From NCBI GenBank assembly GCA_020073245.1, contig JAIQFQ010000001.1, positions 294,001 to 358,000 on the forward strand: a stretch of DNA of 64,000 nucleotides, in the 5' to 3' direction. Positions 8,295 through 16,485 of this stretch are shown here, in pieces. The position numbers and the translations under genes were made by a program. Positions within the stretch are counted from its first letter, which is position 1. Every line of letters starts with the position of its first letter. The notes below the pieces were generated by a model. It ran no database searches, was not told the origin of the DNA, and was given only the letters and a program-made list of their open reading frames with translations. The DNA comes from Terriglobia bacterium (GTDB lineage: Bacteria; Acidobacteriota; Thermoanaerobaculia; Thermoanaerobaculales; Thermoanaerobaculaceae).

Positions 8295-8771
8295 TCATCC
8301 CAGCGGTTGCGCTCCGGGAAACGTCGCCTCTGGGTCGTGCAGCCGCACGACCAGTACCGGACAGTTCACCTGCCGGATGACCTTGTCGGTCACCGAGCCG
8401 AGGAGAGCGTGCTGGAGGCCCCGGGTCCCGTGCGTGGCCATCACGATGAGGTCGCAACCTTCCTCCTCAGCGAAGGAGACTATGGCGCGCGCGGGATGCC
8501 CGCGGACCACACAAACCTCGACCTCTCGCCCTCCCCCCACCTCAGCCTTGAGCCTTTCCATTCTGGACCTCGCCTCGTCGCGGAGGTGGCGGTGATAGTC
8601 GGCCCAGGGGAGTTGGAACGAGAGGATGTCGGGGTTCGGAAAGGAGTCGTCCACGACCGACAGCAGGGTCACACGCGTGCCGACGGCCGTCCCGGCCAAG
8701 CCGAGCGCGAGACGGAGCGGGCGCGGCGTGAGATCCGTGAAGTCCACGGGCACGAGGATCCTGGCGAACAT
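8295..8771 (-). CDS. Universal stress protein (UspA family)
   Basis: 158 residues from the ATG at 8771, which has GGAGG seven bases upstream. It is a single Usp domain: MFARILVPVDFTDLTPRPL (first strand and the conserved Asp), VTLLSVVD, then the ATP-loop signature GTRGLQHALLGSVTDKVIRQ with G-x2-G-x9-G(S/T), and a last strand CPVLVVRLHD. Domains with this loop bind ATP. An open frame extends 23 residues upstream but overlaps the tRNA promoter region and lacks conservation. It is divergent from the tRNA-Val/tRNA-Asp unit. General stress or dormancy functions are typical of the family; no specific role can be read. Confidence 0.92.
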   Translation of the reverse strand: MFARILVPVDFTDLTPRPLRLALGLAGTAVGTRVTLLSVVDDSFPNPDILSFQLPWADYHRHLRDEARSRMERLKAEVGGGREVEVCVVRGHPARAIVSFAEEEGCDLIVMATHGTRGLQHALLGSVTDKVIRQVNCPVLVVRLHDPEATFPGAQPLG

Positions 8772-8824
8772 CCCGCACCTCCCCGGATCGTTCTCCTGCA
8801 AGACAATGTAGGTGCCGCGTCGGC

Positions 8825-8853
8825 TTGACACCAGGGGCACAGGTCACTAGCAT
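8825..8853 (+). promoter_or_regulatory. Sigma-70-type promoter for the tRNA pair
   Basis: TTGACA at 8825-8830, a 17-bp spacer, then TAGCAT at 8848-8853. The predicted start is near 8860, about 23 nt before mature tRNA-Val. This is the best consensus promoter in the window. Confidence 0.75.
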
Positions 8854-8882
8854 GACTGCTCCCCGGGGCGGACACCGTCCGC

Positions 8883-8957
8883 GGGAGGTTAGCTCAGCGG
8901 GAGAGCACCTGCCTTACACGCAGGGGGTCGCGGGTTCAAATCCCACACCTCCCACCA
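8883..8957 (+). tRNA. tRNA-Val (UAC)
   Basis: Cloverleaf read by eye: acceptor GGGAGGT pairs with ACCTCCC (8947-8953), D-arm GCTC...GAGC, anticodon stem CCTGC/GCAGG with loop CTTACAC (anticodon TAC), T-loop TTCAAAT, discriminator A, and CCA encoded at 8955-8957. The T-stem has one C-A mismatch (GCGGG/CCCAC). Confidence 0.95.
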
Positions 8958-8984
8958 CCCGCCGGGCCGATCTGAAAACGATGC

Positions 8985-9061
<77 letters not shown>

Positions 9062-9327
9062 TCCATTTTCTTTCAATAACTTAGCCCATACGAGCCGGGG
9101 GCGGCCGTCCGTGGTCGGGCGTCGCGTCCCGGTCGATCCGCCCGCCTGGAACAAATCGCCGGCTGCGACGTATTCATTTGCGACGACGCCTTTTTGTGCT
9201 CGGGGAGCTGGCATCCGCGCGGGGTGGCGCGGCGCCGAAGGGGGAAGACCTCTGGCGGCCCCGGCAGCGTCCAGAGGATCAAGGGCAGTGCGCGGCGGGC
9301 GGCCGCTGCGGGAAGAGGGAAGTGACC

Positions 9328-10593
9328 ATGCGGCGAAGGCGAGTTTGGCTGATTCTCGGCGGGTTGGCCGTGGTCCTTATCGGGGGCGGCACCTACTCCT
9401 GTTACCAGAAGAAGCACGCGCCGACCGAGGTGTCGGTGGCCAAAGTCGTGCTCCAGGACGTGGTCGCCAAGGTCACGGCCAACGGCAAGATCCAGGCGGA
9501 GAAGAAGGTCGATCTCGCCGCTCTGGTCATGGGCCAAGTCGTCAACCTGGCCGTGCGCGAGGGCGACCCGGTCAAAACAGCGGACTTCCTCCTCCAGATC
9601 GACAAGACCCACGCCTCGGCCGAGGAGGCCGGCTCGGCGGCAGCGCTCTCCGCCAGCCAGAGCCAGTTGGACTCGGCCCGGGCAACCCTCGAGCAGGCCC
9701 AGGGCGACTTCAAGCGGGCCGACGACAACTACCGCTCCGGCATCATTTCAGTGGCCGACATCCAGCACGCCCAGGCCGCCCTCGACACGGCGCGGGCGGC
9801 CTACCAGACCGCCGTGCACCAGATCGAGCAGAGCCGCGCCGTGCTCAACGCTTCCCGCGACGACCTTTCCAAGACCACCGTCCGCTCGCCGATCGACGGC
9901 ACCGTCACGGCCCTCCGGATCAAGGCCGGCGAGGTCACCGTGGTCGGGACGATGAACAACCCCGGCACCCAGCTGATGACCATCTCCGACATGACGACGG
10001 TGCAGGCGGTGCTCATGGTCGACGAGACCGACACCCCGAGCATCGCCCTCGGCCAGAAGGCCGTCCTGACCCTGGACTCGTACGCCGGCCGCACGTTCGA
10101 CGGCGTGGTGACCGAGGTCGGCAGCTCGCCCATCGCCAAGGACGACGTCGAGCTCGTCGGCCTGACCACGACCTCCGACGCGATCAACTTCAAGGTCCGC
10201 GTCAAGCTCCTCGACCCGCCGCCGAGCATCCGGCCGGGGTTCTCCGTGAGCGCCGACATCATCACCGGGACCCGGTCGAAGGTGCCGGCCATCCCGCTGG
10301 CGGCGGTCGTCATCCGCGATTCCCAGAAGGGCGAGAAGGACGCCACCGGCCGGCTCAAGACCGAGCAGGGCGTCTACACCGTGGTCAGCGGCAAGGTGGC
10401 CTTCGTCCCGGTCAAGACCGGCGTTTCCGGCGAGCTCCAGATCGAGGTCACGGACGGCCTCAAGCCCGGGGCCGAGGTGGTGACCGGCCCGTTCAAGACT
10501 TTGAGGACGATCAAGGATGGCGACCGGGTCAAGCCGATGAGCGAGGAACGGCGCAAGGCGCTGGAGGCGAGCGATGCGGCGGCATCCTCGTAG
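9328..10593 (+). CDS. Efflux membrane-fusion protein (HlyD/MacA type)
   Basis: 421 residues from the ATG at 9328 (GAGGGA 8 bases upstream). One N-terminal membrane segment (residues 6-26) is followed by the barrel-sandwich half-motif VAKVTANGKIQAEKKVDLAA, a long heptad-rich coiled-coil hairpin (about 95-170, rich in SQSQLDSARATLEQA and DIQHAQAALDTARA), the second lipoyl half VRSPIDGTVTALRIKAGEVT, and a beta-barrel domain ending LKPGAEVVTGPFKTLRTI. In tripartite pumps this protein links an inner-membrane permease to an outer-membrane channel. It precedes two MacB-like permeases by 3 and 1227 bp. The frame is open back to 9178 but is not conserved there. Confidence 0.93.
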   Translation: MRRRRVWLILGGLAVVLIGGGTYSCYQKKHAPTEVSVAKVVLQDVVAKVTANGKIQAEKKVDLAALVMGQVVNLAVREGDPVKTADFLLQIDKTHASAEEAGSAAALSASQSQLDSARATLEQAQGDFKRADDNYRSGIISVADIQHAQAALDTARAAYQTAVHQIEQSRAVLNASRDDLSKTTVRSPIDGTVTALRIKAGEVTVVGTMNNPGTQLMTISDMTTVQAVLMVDETDTPSIALGQKAVLTLDSYAGRTFDGVVTEVGSSPIAKDDVELVGLTTTSDAINFKVRVKLLDPPPSIRPGFSVSADIITGTRSKVPAIPLAAVVIRDSQKGEKDATGRLKTEQGVYTVVSGKVAFVPVKTGVSGELQIEVTDGLKPGAEVVTGPFKTLRTIKDGDRVKPMSEERRKALEASDAAASS

Positions 10594-10596
10594 GTC

Positions 10597-11811
10597 ATGA
10601 GCCTCGCCGAGCTGGCCCGCGTCGCGCTGATGGCCCTGGGGCGCAACAAGTTGCGCTCCGGTCTCACGCTCCTCGGCGTCATCATCGGCGTGATGACCGT
10701 GGTTTCGGTCGTCTCGATCATCGCCGGCCTCAACACCTACGTCGAGACCAAGCTGACCAACCTCAACCCTGACGTCCTGGTCTTCACCAAGTTCGGCATC
10801 ATCCGCGACCGCGCCGAGTTCATCCTCGCCACCCGCCGCAAGGAGTTGACCATGCGGGAGACCCATCTGGTGGCCGAGGAGTGCCATGGCTGCGCAGCGG
10901 TCGGGGCCCAGGCCGGGCAGATCGCCACCGTCCACGCCGGGAGCCGGAAGCTGGCCGGCGTTCAGATCACCGGCTACACCGCCAACGTCGACTCCATGCT
11001 GAACCTGGACATCGCCGAGGGGCGGTTCTTCAATCCGACCGAGGAGCTCCACGCCGCCTCGGTGGCGGTGATCGGCTTCGACGTCAAGGACCAGCTCTTC
11101 CCCACCGTTGACCCCATCGGCCGCACGATCCTGGTGCATGGCTACCCGCTGCGGGTCATCGGCTTGCAGACAAAGCTCGGCCAGTTCCTCGGCCAGTCGC
11201 GCGACAGCGTCGTCTTCGTGCCGATCACTCTCCTCCAGAAGGTGCTCACGAGCGACAACGGCGTGGCCATCATGGTCCGTCCGGCCGGCGGGATGGCCAC
11301 GGTCGACGCGACCCAGGACGAGGTGCGAACGATCCTGCGGGCGGTTCGCAAGACCGGATTCAAAGCTCCCGACCCGTTCGGCATCGTCGGCTCCGAGGCG
11401 ATCAAGAGCCTGTGGGGTTCAATCAGCCAGGGGGCGTTCGCCGTCATGCTCCTGGTGTCAGGCATCTCGCTGGTGGTGGGCGCCATCGTCATCGCCAACA
11501 TCATGTTCGTGTCGGTGGTCGAGCGCACCCGGGAGATCGGCGTGCGGAAGGCCCTCGGCGCTCGCTCGCGCGACATCCGCCGTCAATTCGTGCTCGAGTC
11601 GGCGATGCTGGCCGGGGTCGGCGGCGTGATCGGGGTGCTGGCCGGAGCGCTGGTGGCGATGGCGGTCAACGTCTACTTCCCGGCCGAGGTCAAGCTCCAG
11701 TTCATCCTCCTGGGGCTGCTCGTGGCCACGGTCACCGGGGTCCTCGCCGGCCTCGCACCGGCGGCGGCGGCCGCGAAGAAGGAACCGATCGAGGCGCTGA
11801 GCTACGAGTGA
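10597..11811 (+). CDS. MacB-like ABC transporter permease, first copy
   Basis: 404 residues. The FtsX/MacB layout is clear: TM1 at about residues 22-45 (LRSGLTLLGVIIGVMTVVSV), a large periplasmic domain (50-280), then three TM helices near 285-310, 335-360 and 365-390, with the conserved cytoplasmic coupling segment VERTREIGVRKALGARSRDIRRQF between TM2 and TM3. There is no nucleotide-binding domain, so an ATPase must be supplied from elsewhere. The periplasmic part includes an ECHGC pair of cysteines near residue 95, unusual for MacB, which could form a disulfide or bind a ligand. It sits 3 bp after the fusion protein and 9 bp before its paralogue. Confidence 0.93.
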   Translation: MSLAELARVALMALGRNKLRSGLTLLGVIIGVMTVVSVVSIIAGLNTYVETKLTNLNPDVLVFTKFGIIRDRAEFILATRRKELTMRETHLVAEECHGCAAVGAQAGQIATVHAGSRKLAGVQITGYTANVDSMLNLDIAEGRFFNPTEELHAASVAVIGFDVKDQLFPTVDPIGRTILVHGYPLRVIGLQTKLGQFLGQSRDSVVFVPITLLQKVLTSDNGVAIMVRPAGGMATVDATQDEVRTILRAVRKTGFKAPDPFGIVGSEAIKSLWGSISQGAFAVMLLVSGISLVVGAIVIANIMFVSVVERTREIGVRKALGARSRDIRRQFVLESAMLAGVGGVIGVLAGALVAMAVNVYFPAEVKLQFILLGLLVATVTGVLAGLAPAAAAAKKEPIEALSYE

Positions 11812-11820
11812 GGTGAGACC

Positions 11821-13092
11821 ATGAGCCCGTTGATGACCAGGTTCCGCCGCGGTTTCGGCGAGAACGCGCGCTTCGCCGTCGCCGCCATCCGCGACCACAA
11901 ACTCCGGGCCGCCCTCACCGTTCTGGGCATCGTCGTCGGGGTAACCACGGTCATCGCCATGGTGGCCATCATCTCGGGCTTCAACAACAACGTCATCGGG
12001 AACCTCCAGGCGTTCGGCGCCAGCCGCATCGAGTTCCAGAAGTACGAGGACCGGTTCGGGCCGGGCGGGCCGGCCTTCGACGAGGAGAAGCGCCGGCGCA
12101 ATCTGACCGTGGCCGACGCCGAGGCGATTCGCCAGCTGGTGCCCGAGGCCAGGACCGTGTTGAGCCGGATCAGCTACGACGGCGGCGTGGTCCACGTCAA
12201 GCACCTCAACCTCGAGGCCAACCTGCCCTACGTGATGGGGACCGACGAGAACTACCCGGTCGGCATGGCGTATCCGGTGTCGCGCGGCCGGTTCTACACC
12301 GCCACCGAGGTCGCGCACTGTGCCCCGGTCATCGTCCTCGGCGCCGACGTCAGGGAGGCCATCTTCCCCGATGAGGACCCGATCGGCAAGGACGTCACGG
12401 TCAACGGCGCCCGCTATCGGGTGGTCGGTGTTCTCTACAAGAAAGGCGAGCAGTTCGGCTACTCGCCCGACAACAAGGTCCTGCTGCCCTTTGGCACCTT
12501 CGAGCGCCAGTTCTCCAGCTTCGTTCGCGACAACGGCATCATCATCGGCGTCCTGCCTCGGAGCCCCGGGGAGATGGGGATCGTGATCGACAAGGCCACC
12601 GAGGTGCTCCGCCACCGGCGCAAGGTGCCGTTCAACAAACCCAACGACTTCGCCGTCAACACCCCCGACCAGCTCATCGCGCAGTTCAAGGCGATCACGG
12701 GCGGGGTCACCGGTGCGATGGTGTTCATCGCCCTCATCTCGCTGATCATCGGCGGGGTTGGTGTGATGAACATCATGCTCGCCACCGTCACCGAGCGCAC
12801 CCGCGAGATTGGGGTCAGAAGGGCCGTCGGGGCGTTGCGCCGCGACATCGTCGGCCAGTTCCTGACCGAGGCGGTGACGCTGTCGTCGATCGGCGGGGTG
12901 ATCGGCATCGCTCTCGGGCTCGCCATCGCCGTCACCGTGCGGGCGGCGGTGCCGTCGCTGCCAACCGACGTGCCTCTGTGGTCGCCGCTGGTCGGGTTGG
13001 CGGTGTCGATGGGGGTGGGAATCCTCTTCGGCCTCTGGCCGGCGGTCAAGGCCTCGCGCCTCGACCCGGTCGAGGCACTTCGCTACGAGTGA
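11821..13092 (+). CDS. MacB-like ABC transporter permease, second copy
   Basis: 423 residues, the same four-TM FtsX/MacB architecture as its neighbour: TM1 near residues 25-48 (LRAALTVLGIVVGVTTVIAM), a periplasmic domain to about 295, TM2 around 300-325 with MNIMLATVTERTREIGVRRA following it, and TM3/TM4 to the C-terminus. Sequence is clearly related to the first copy but diverged in the periplasmic domain, suggesting a heteromeric permease. GGTGAGACC lies just before the ATG. No ATPase gene follows; the next gene is 174 bp away and unrelated. Confidence 0.93.
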   Translation: MSPLMTRFRRGFGENARFAVAAIRDHKLRAALTVLGIVVGVTTVIAMVAIISGFNNNVIGNLQAFGASRIEFQKYEDRFGPGGPAFDEEKRRRNLTVADAEAIRQLVPEARTVLSRISYDGGVVHVKHLNLEANLPYVMGTDENYPVGMAYPVSRGRFYTATEVAHCAPVIVLGADVREAIFPDEDPIGKDVTVNGARYRVVGVLYKKGEQFGYSPDNKVLLPFGTFERQFSSFVRDNGIIIGVLPRSPGEMGIVIDKATEVLRHRRKVPFNKPNDFAVNTPDQLIAQFKAITGGVTGAMVFIALISLIIGGVGVMNIMLATVTERTREIGVRRAVGALRRDIVGQFLTEAVTLSSIGGVIGIALGLAIAVTVRAAVPSLPTDVPLWSPLVGLAVSMGVGILFGLWPAVKASRLDPVEALRYE

Positions 13093-13266
13093 TCTTCCCT
13101 GATCTGCGCGGTTTGCAGACGCGCTCACACCCCGGCGGGCGGCGAGTTCCCACGCTCGGCTCATGGCTTGCTCCTCCCCACCGTCAGGCAGCCTGGGGAG
13201 TCGCCTGGGCCGCGTCCAACGGGTACGGAGCGGTGGTATTTTAGAGAGTGGTCGAGATCGTGACCC

Positions 13267-15237
13267 ATGGCTCGAGTGATCAGTCCTTGCTGGTCGGGGC
13301 TTTTCGCAGCTCTGGTCGTCGCCCTCGGCGCCTCGCGGGGATCGGCAGCGGCGCCGTCCGGATGTGACGAACCCCAACCTGGGAACCGCTGCGCTGGCAC
13401 GGTCTTCGTGACGATTCCCCCTGACATGTCCCGCGCCGAGGTCATCGAGGGCAGCACGGCCACGCGGGAGCGCCTGCTGGCGCTCGCCCACGCGCGTCTG
13501 GCAGCCGACTGGTGTCGCGCCTCGTCCGCGACCATTGAATCGCCGGCTCAGCGTGAGGAGCTAGCAGACCTGCGCAGGCTGGACGTGTTGGTCGCCTTCC
13601 TCGACTCGAGCGGCGACCCCATCCTTCCCGATCTGGAGCATCTCGGCGAGCGCCTGGCCGTCGGCGCCGAGGCGAACGAACTGCGGTTCACCTTCGACTC
13701 GACTCAGTACCCGTGGAGCCCGGATGAGGTCAGTCGCCTCACGTCCGCTCTCGCTCAGTTCTACCCCGTCGCGAAGGCCGTCTACGGTCCGCCGGCGTTC
13801 GACATCACCGTCAACGTGGTGAAGGACCCGACGATCGGCTACGCGGGCGTTTACAACAGAACGCTCAACACGATCACACTCAGCAACGGCGAGAGTCTCG
13901 ATGCCCTGTGCCACGAGATGATCCACGCCTTTCGCGACGAATTCCTCGCGGCGCTCTCGGCTTATGAGGAGGGGATGACGCGCGCCGCGGAGATCGAGGT
14001 CTACGACCGGCTCGGTCTCGACAACTGGCTCAGTGGCCACGACTATACCTACGACAGGTACTACGATGCGCTGAGCACGAGCGCAATCGGCGTCAGGGAC
14101 GGCATCTACAAGGAAACGTCGACCACATTCATGCTCCTGCGGTACCAGCTCGCCGGGTACGCGTGGGGAAAGGCGACCGTCGAGAACCCCAGCTTTCTCG
14201 CCGACTTCAACCGGCAGTACTACGGACGCGCCGCCGATCCGCTGGTGCGGAGGGACGTGAGCGCCCTGCGCCAGATCGCGGCCTCGGTTCAGCGAACCGT
14301 GGAGGGGAGAGACTTCGAGAGCTGGTACGACCTCCAGGGGATCTTCGCGACGATGCCGCCGGAGGGCTGCCAGCTCTACTCGAGGATCAATCAGTACACC
14401 GTCGATTTCTTCTGCCGCGACTCCGCCGGGACCGAGACGGTGCAGTCGGGGGCTCTCATCGATTGGTCGCTCTACGATCACCATGGGGCGCTGATGTCTT
14501 CGGGAAGCGCGACAACCAGTGCGTACGGCTGGATCGACACAGGGTTGCCGCCACCCGACTATTCGGGACGGCTCATCGTGGCCGGCGCGGTCCGAGGTCG
14601 CCCCGAGATCAGCACGAGCGCAATGCGCTTGCCGCTCGGCGATGGCGGTGACTACGGGGTGTTCGGGGTGGTGCCGTCAGCTCTGCTCGGCACCGTGACC
14701 GTCTCTTCGCTGGACCAGAGCGCCGCGAGCAGCACCGTACAGGTCACGGACGGCGGCTTCTACGCGCGCGATCTGGCGGGACTGCGCGGGCGATTCAGGG
14801 CCACGCTGCAGACCAGCGACGGCCGGCGTTTGGCGCGCCGCTTCACCAAGGACTGGGGGAGCTATTTCCTCACCATGGACTGTGGGACCGCGCTCGCGGC
14901 CGCGACGACCGCAGGGATCACGTCGTCGTCGAGTACGTCGATTGTCGGCCATGACGTCACCTTCGCCGCCACGGTGTCGGTGATCGGTCACCCCACAGTG
15001 CTCGCCAGCGGCGTCGTCGGCTTCACTGCCGACAGCGCGGCGATACCCGGCTGCGCCGGCTTGGATCTCACAGGCTCGGGAGTCGCGACGTGCACGACCG
15101 CGTTTCTGGCGCCTGGCAGTCACTCGATCGTCGCGAGCTTCGCACCGGATTGCGGGTTCGGCGCGAGCGTCTCGGTTCCGATCGCCCAGGCCGTCGTTCG
15201 CGGCGTGCGTCGCCATATTCGCCGCGTGGCGCGCTGA
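13267..15237 (+). CDS. Secreted HExxH zinc peptidase-like protein with Ig-like C-terminus
   Basis: 656 residues. There is a signal peptide at residues 1-28 (cleavage near GSAAAP). The middle carries H216-E-M-I-H220 in a helix (LCHEMIHAFRDEF) with E234/E235 in YEEGMTRAAE about 15 residues on, as in gluzincin zinc proteases. Beyond about 370 are two beta-sandwich modules: YTVDFFCRD...GRLIVAGAVRG, then a terminal bacterial Ig-like domain (SSTSIVGHDVTFAATVSVIG) seen in bacterial surface proteins. The last residues are basic. It is preceded by a TATTTT box at 13237-13242. It likely acts outside the cell; substrate unknown, family not recognised by name. Confidence 0.72.
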   Translation: MARVISPCWSGLFAALVVALGASRGSAAAPSGCDEPQPGNRCAGTVFVTIPPDMSRAEVIEGSTATRERLLALAHARLAADWCRASSATIESPAQREELADLRRLDVLVAFLDSSGDPILPDLEHLGERLAVGAEANELRFTFDSTQYPWSPDEVSRLTSALAQFYPVAKAVYGPPAFDITVNVVKDPTIGYAGVYNRTLNTITLSNGESLDALCHEMIHAFRDEFLAALSAYEEGMTRAAEIEVYDRLGLDNWLSGHDYTYDRYYDALSTSAIGVRDGIYKETSTTFMLLRYQLAGYAWGKATVENPSFLADFNRQYYGRAADPLVRRDVSALRQIAASVQRTVEGRDFESWYDLQGIFATMPPEGCQLYSRINQYTVDFFCRDSAGTETVQSGALIDWSLYDHHGALMSSGSATTSAYGWIDTGLPPPDYSGRLIVAGAVRGRPEISTSAMRLPLGDGGDYGVFGVVPSALLGTVTVSSLDQSAASSTVQVTDGGFYARDLAGLRGRFRATLQTSDGRRLARRFTKDWGSYFLTMDCGTALAAATTAGITSSSSTSIVGHDVTFAATVSVIGHPTVLASGVVGFTADSAAIPGCAGLDLTGSGVATCTTAFLAPGSHSIVASFAPDCGFGASVSVPIAQAVVRGVRRHIRRVAR

Positions 15238-15532
15238 ACGCGGCGGATCCAGGCGATTCGAGGGCCGTTTGTTCGAGTCTGCCGATCACCCCTCGAAAAG
15301 CTCGGTGACCCCGTTGGCCCTGGCCGGACGGGGGTCTGTGCACTGCCGGGGATCAGCGGAGTGCGCCCTCGAGGAACAGGAGGCCTTCCCAACGGGATTG
15401 CCGGCCGTAGGGAGATCGGGGGCGGCCTTCACCCGCAGTCCCGATCGCGCATCCTTTCTGATAGTCTGACGGTCAGCCTCGCCCTGCCCGGTCGCGACGT
15501 CGAGGTTGGAGAGAGCCAACCGAGGATCGACC
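15238..15532. other. Spacer without a recognisable gene
   Basis: 295 bp between the secreted peptidase and the CPBP protease. Open frames here lack initiation signals and conserved motifs. It must carry the protease gene's promoter, but no convincing -35/-10 pair is visible. Confidence 0.4.
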
Positions 15533-16420
15533 ATGATGATTCCAGCCAGCGCGCCCGGACCGGACGCAGGAGCGGTTGCCGGACCAAGGAGCACACCCGG
15601 GAAGAGAAAGCTGCTGGCCGTCCTGGAAGTCACGCTCTTCCTGACGGTGCTGATGGTGACGGCTCACCTGGGCGTCCCGTTCATCAAGGAGCGCTGCGGC
15701 CCGATCGCCGCGCGGCTCTTCATCGCGTTCCTGTGGATCGTGCCCCCGGTCGCGTACGTCGCTCTCCTGAAGAAAGACAGAGCTGCCTACGGCTTCGACA
15801 TCGCGCGGAAGTGGCGACCGGCGGTCCACTTCGGCTTCTGGGGCTTCGTCGTGATGATCCTGCAGACTCCGGGGTTCGTGCTGTGGGGCGTCTGGGGAAC
15901 GCCGGGCATGCTGATCCTGATGGCCCTCGTCGTCGGCTCGATCGTCGTGCTCCTCCGGGTCCTGAAGACCGAGGTGGCCGTCCCGCGCGTCGACTGGAAG
16001 ATCGCCGTCGGGGTCGTTCTCCTGGTCTTGCCGAGCGTGGTCGCCTCCGCCAAGGGAAGGATGTCTGCCGACATCATCGGCTGGCAGGCGTACTACCTGC
16101 TGGTCGTCGGCTTCGGCGAGGAGATCCGCTCGCGAGGGTACGTCCAGTCCAGGCTGAACGAGGCGTTCGGCCGCCCGTGGGAGATCTGGGGCACGTCGTT
16201 CGGGCCAGGTCTCATCATCGCGAGCGTCCTGTTCGGCCTGTCCCACATCTACCAACTGGGGGCGGCGGGGCCGAACGTTCTCGTCGGCGTCGGCGCCACG
16301 CTGGGAGGGCTGTTCTACGGGATCGTCAGGGAGAGGGCCGGCACCTTCATGGCATCCGCCCTGGTCCACGGCCTCAACACGGCGGCGTTCGAGATCTACC
16401 GGGACATCTTCAAGATGTAG
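15533..16420 (+). CDS. CPBP-family intramembrane metalloprotease
   Basis: 295 residues from the ATG at 15533, with GAGG 7 bases upstream; an earlier TTG at 15506 is less likely. About eight hydrophobic segments. The three CPBP (Abi/CAAX-type) motifs are present: GFGEEIRSRGYVQSRL (E-E-x3-R) near residue 205, FGLSHIYQ (F-x3-H) near 240, and a final ALVHGLNTAAFE (H-x3-N/A). These glutamates and histidines form the metal-dependent site in Rce1-type proteases. In bacteria the family processes or protects against small peptides; nothing nearby indicates a substrate. It is convergent with the HD-GYP sensor, with 65 bp between the stops. Confidence 0.9.
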   Translation: MMIPASAPGPDAGAVAGPRSTPGKRKLLAVLEVTLFLTVLMVTAHLGVPFIKERCGPIAARLFIAFLWIVPPVAYVALLKKDRAAYGFDIARKWRPAVHFGFWGFVVMILQTPGFVLWGVWGTPGMLILMALVVGSIVVLLRVLKTEVAVPRVDWKIAVGVVLLVLPSVVASAKGRMSADIIGWQAYYLLVVGFGEEIRSRGYVQSRLNEAFGRPWEIWGTSFGPGLIIASVLFGLSHIYQLGAAGPNVLVGVGATLGGLFYGIVRERAGTFMASALVHGLNTAAFEIYRDIFKM

Positions 16421-16485
16421 ATTGCCCGCCTCGGCCGGCCGATTCGGCTCGACGTTCTGGCGTTCACGGGTCCCGAGTTCCGCCT

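Noticed and set aside
11458-13491. 677-codon open frame on the minus strand
   Set aside because: It is the antisense of two MacB-like permeases and has low-complexity composition caused by GC-rich third positions.
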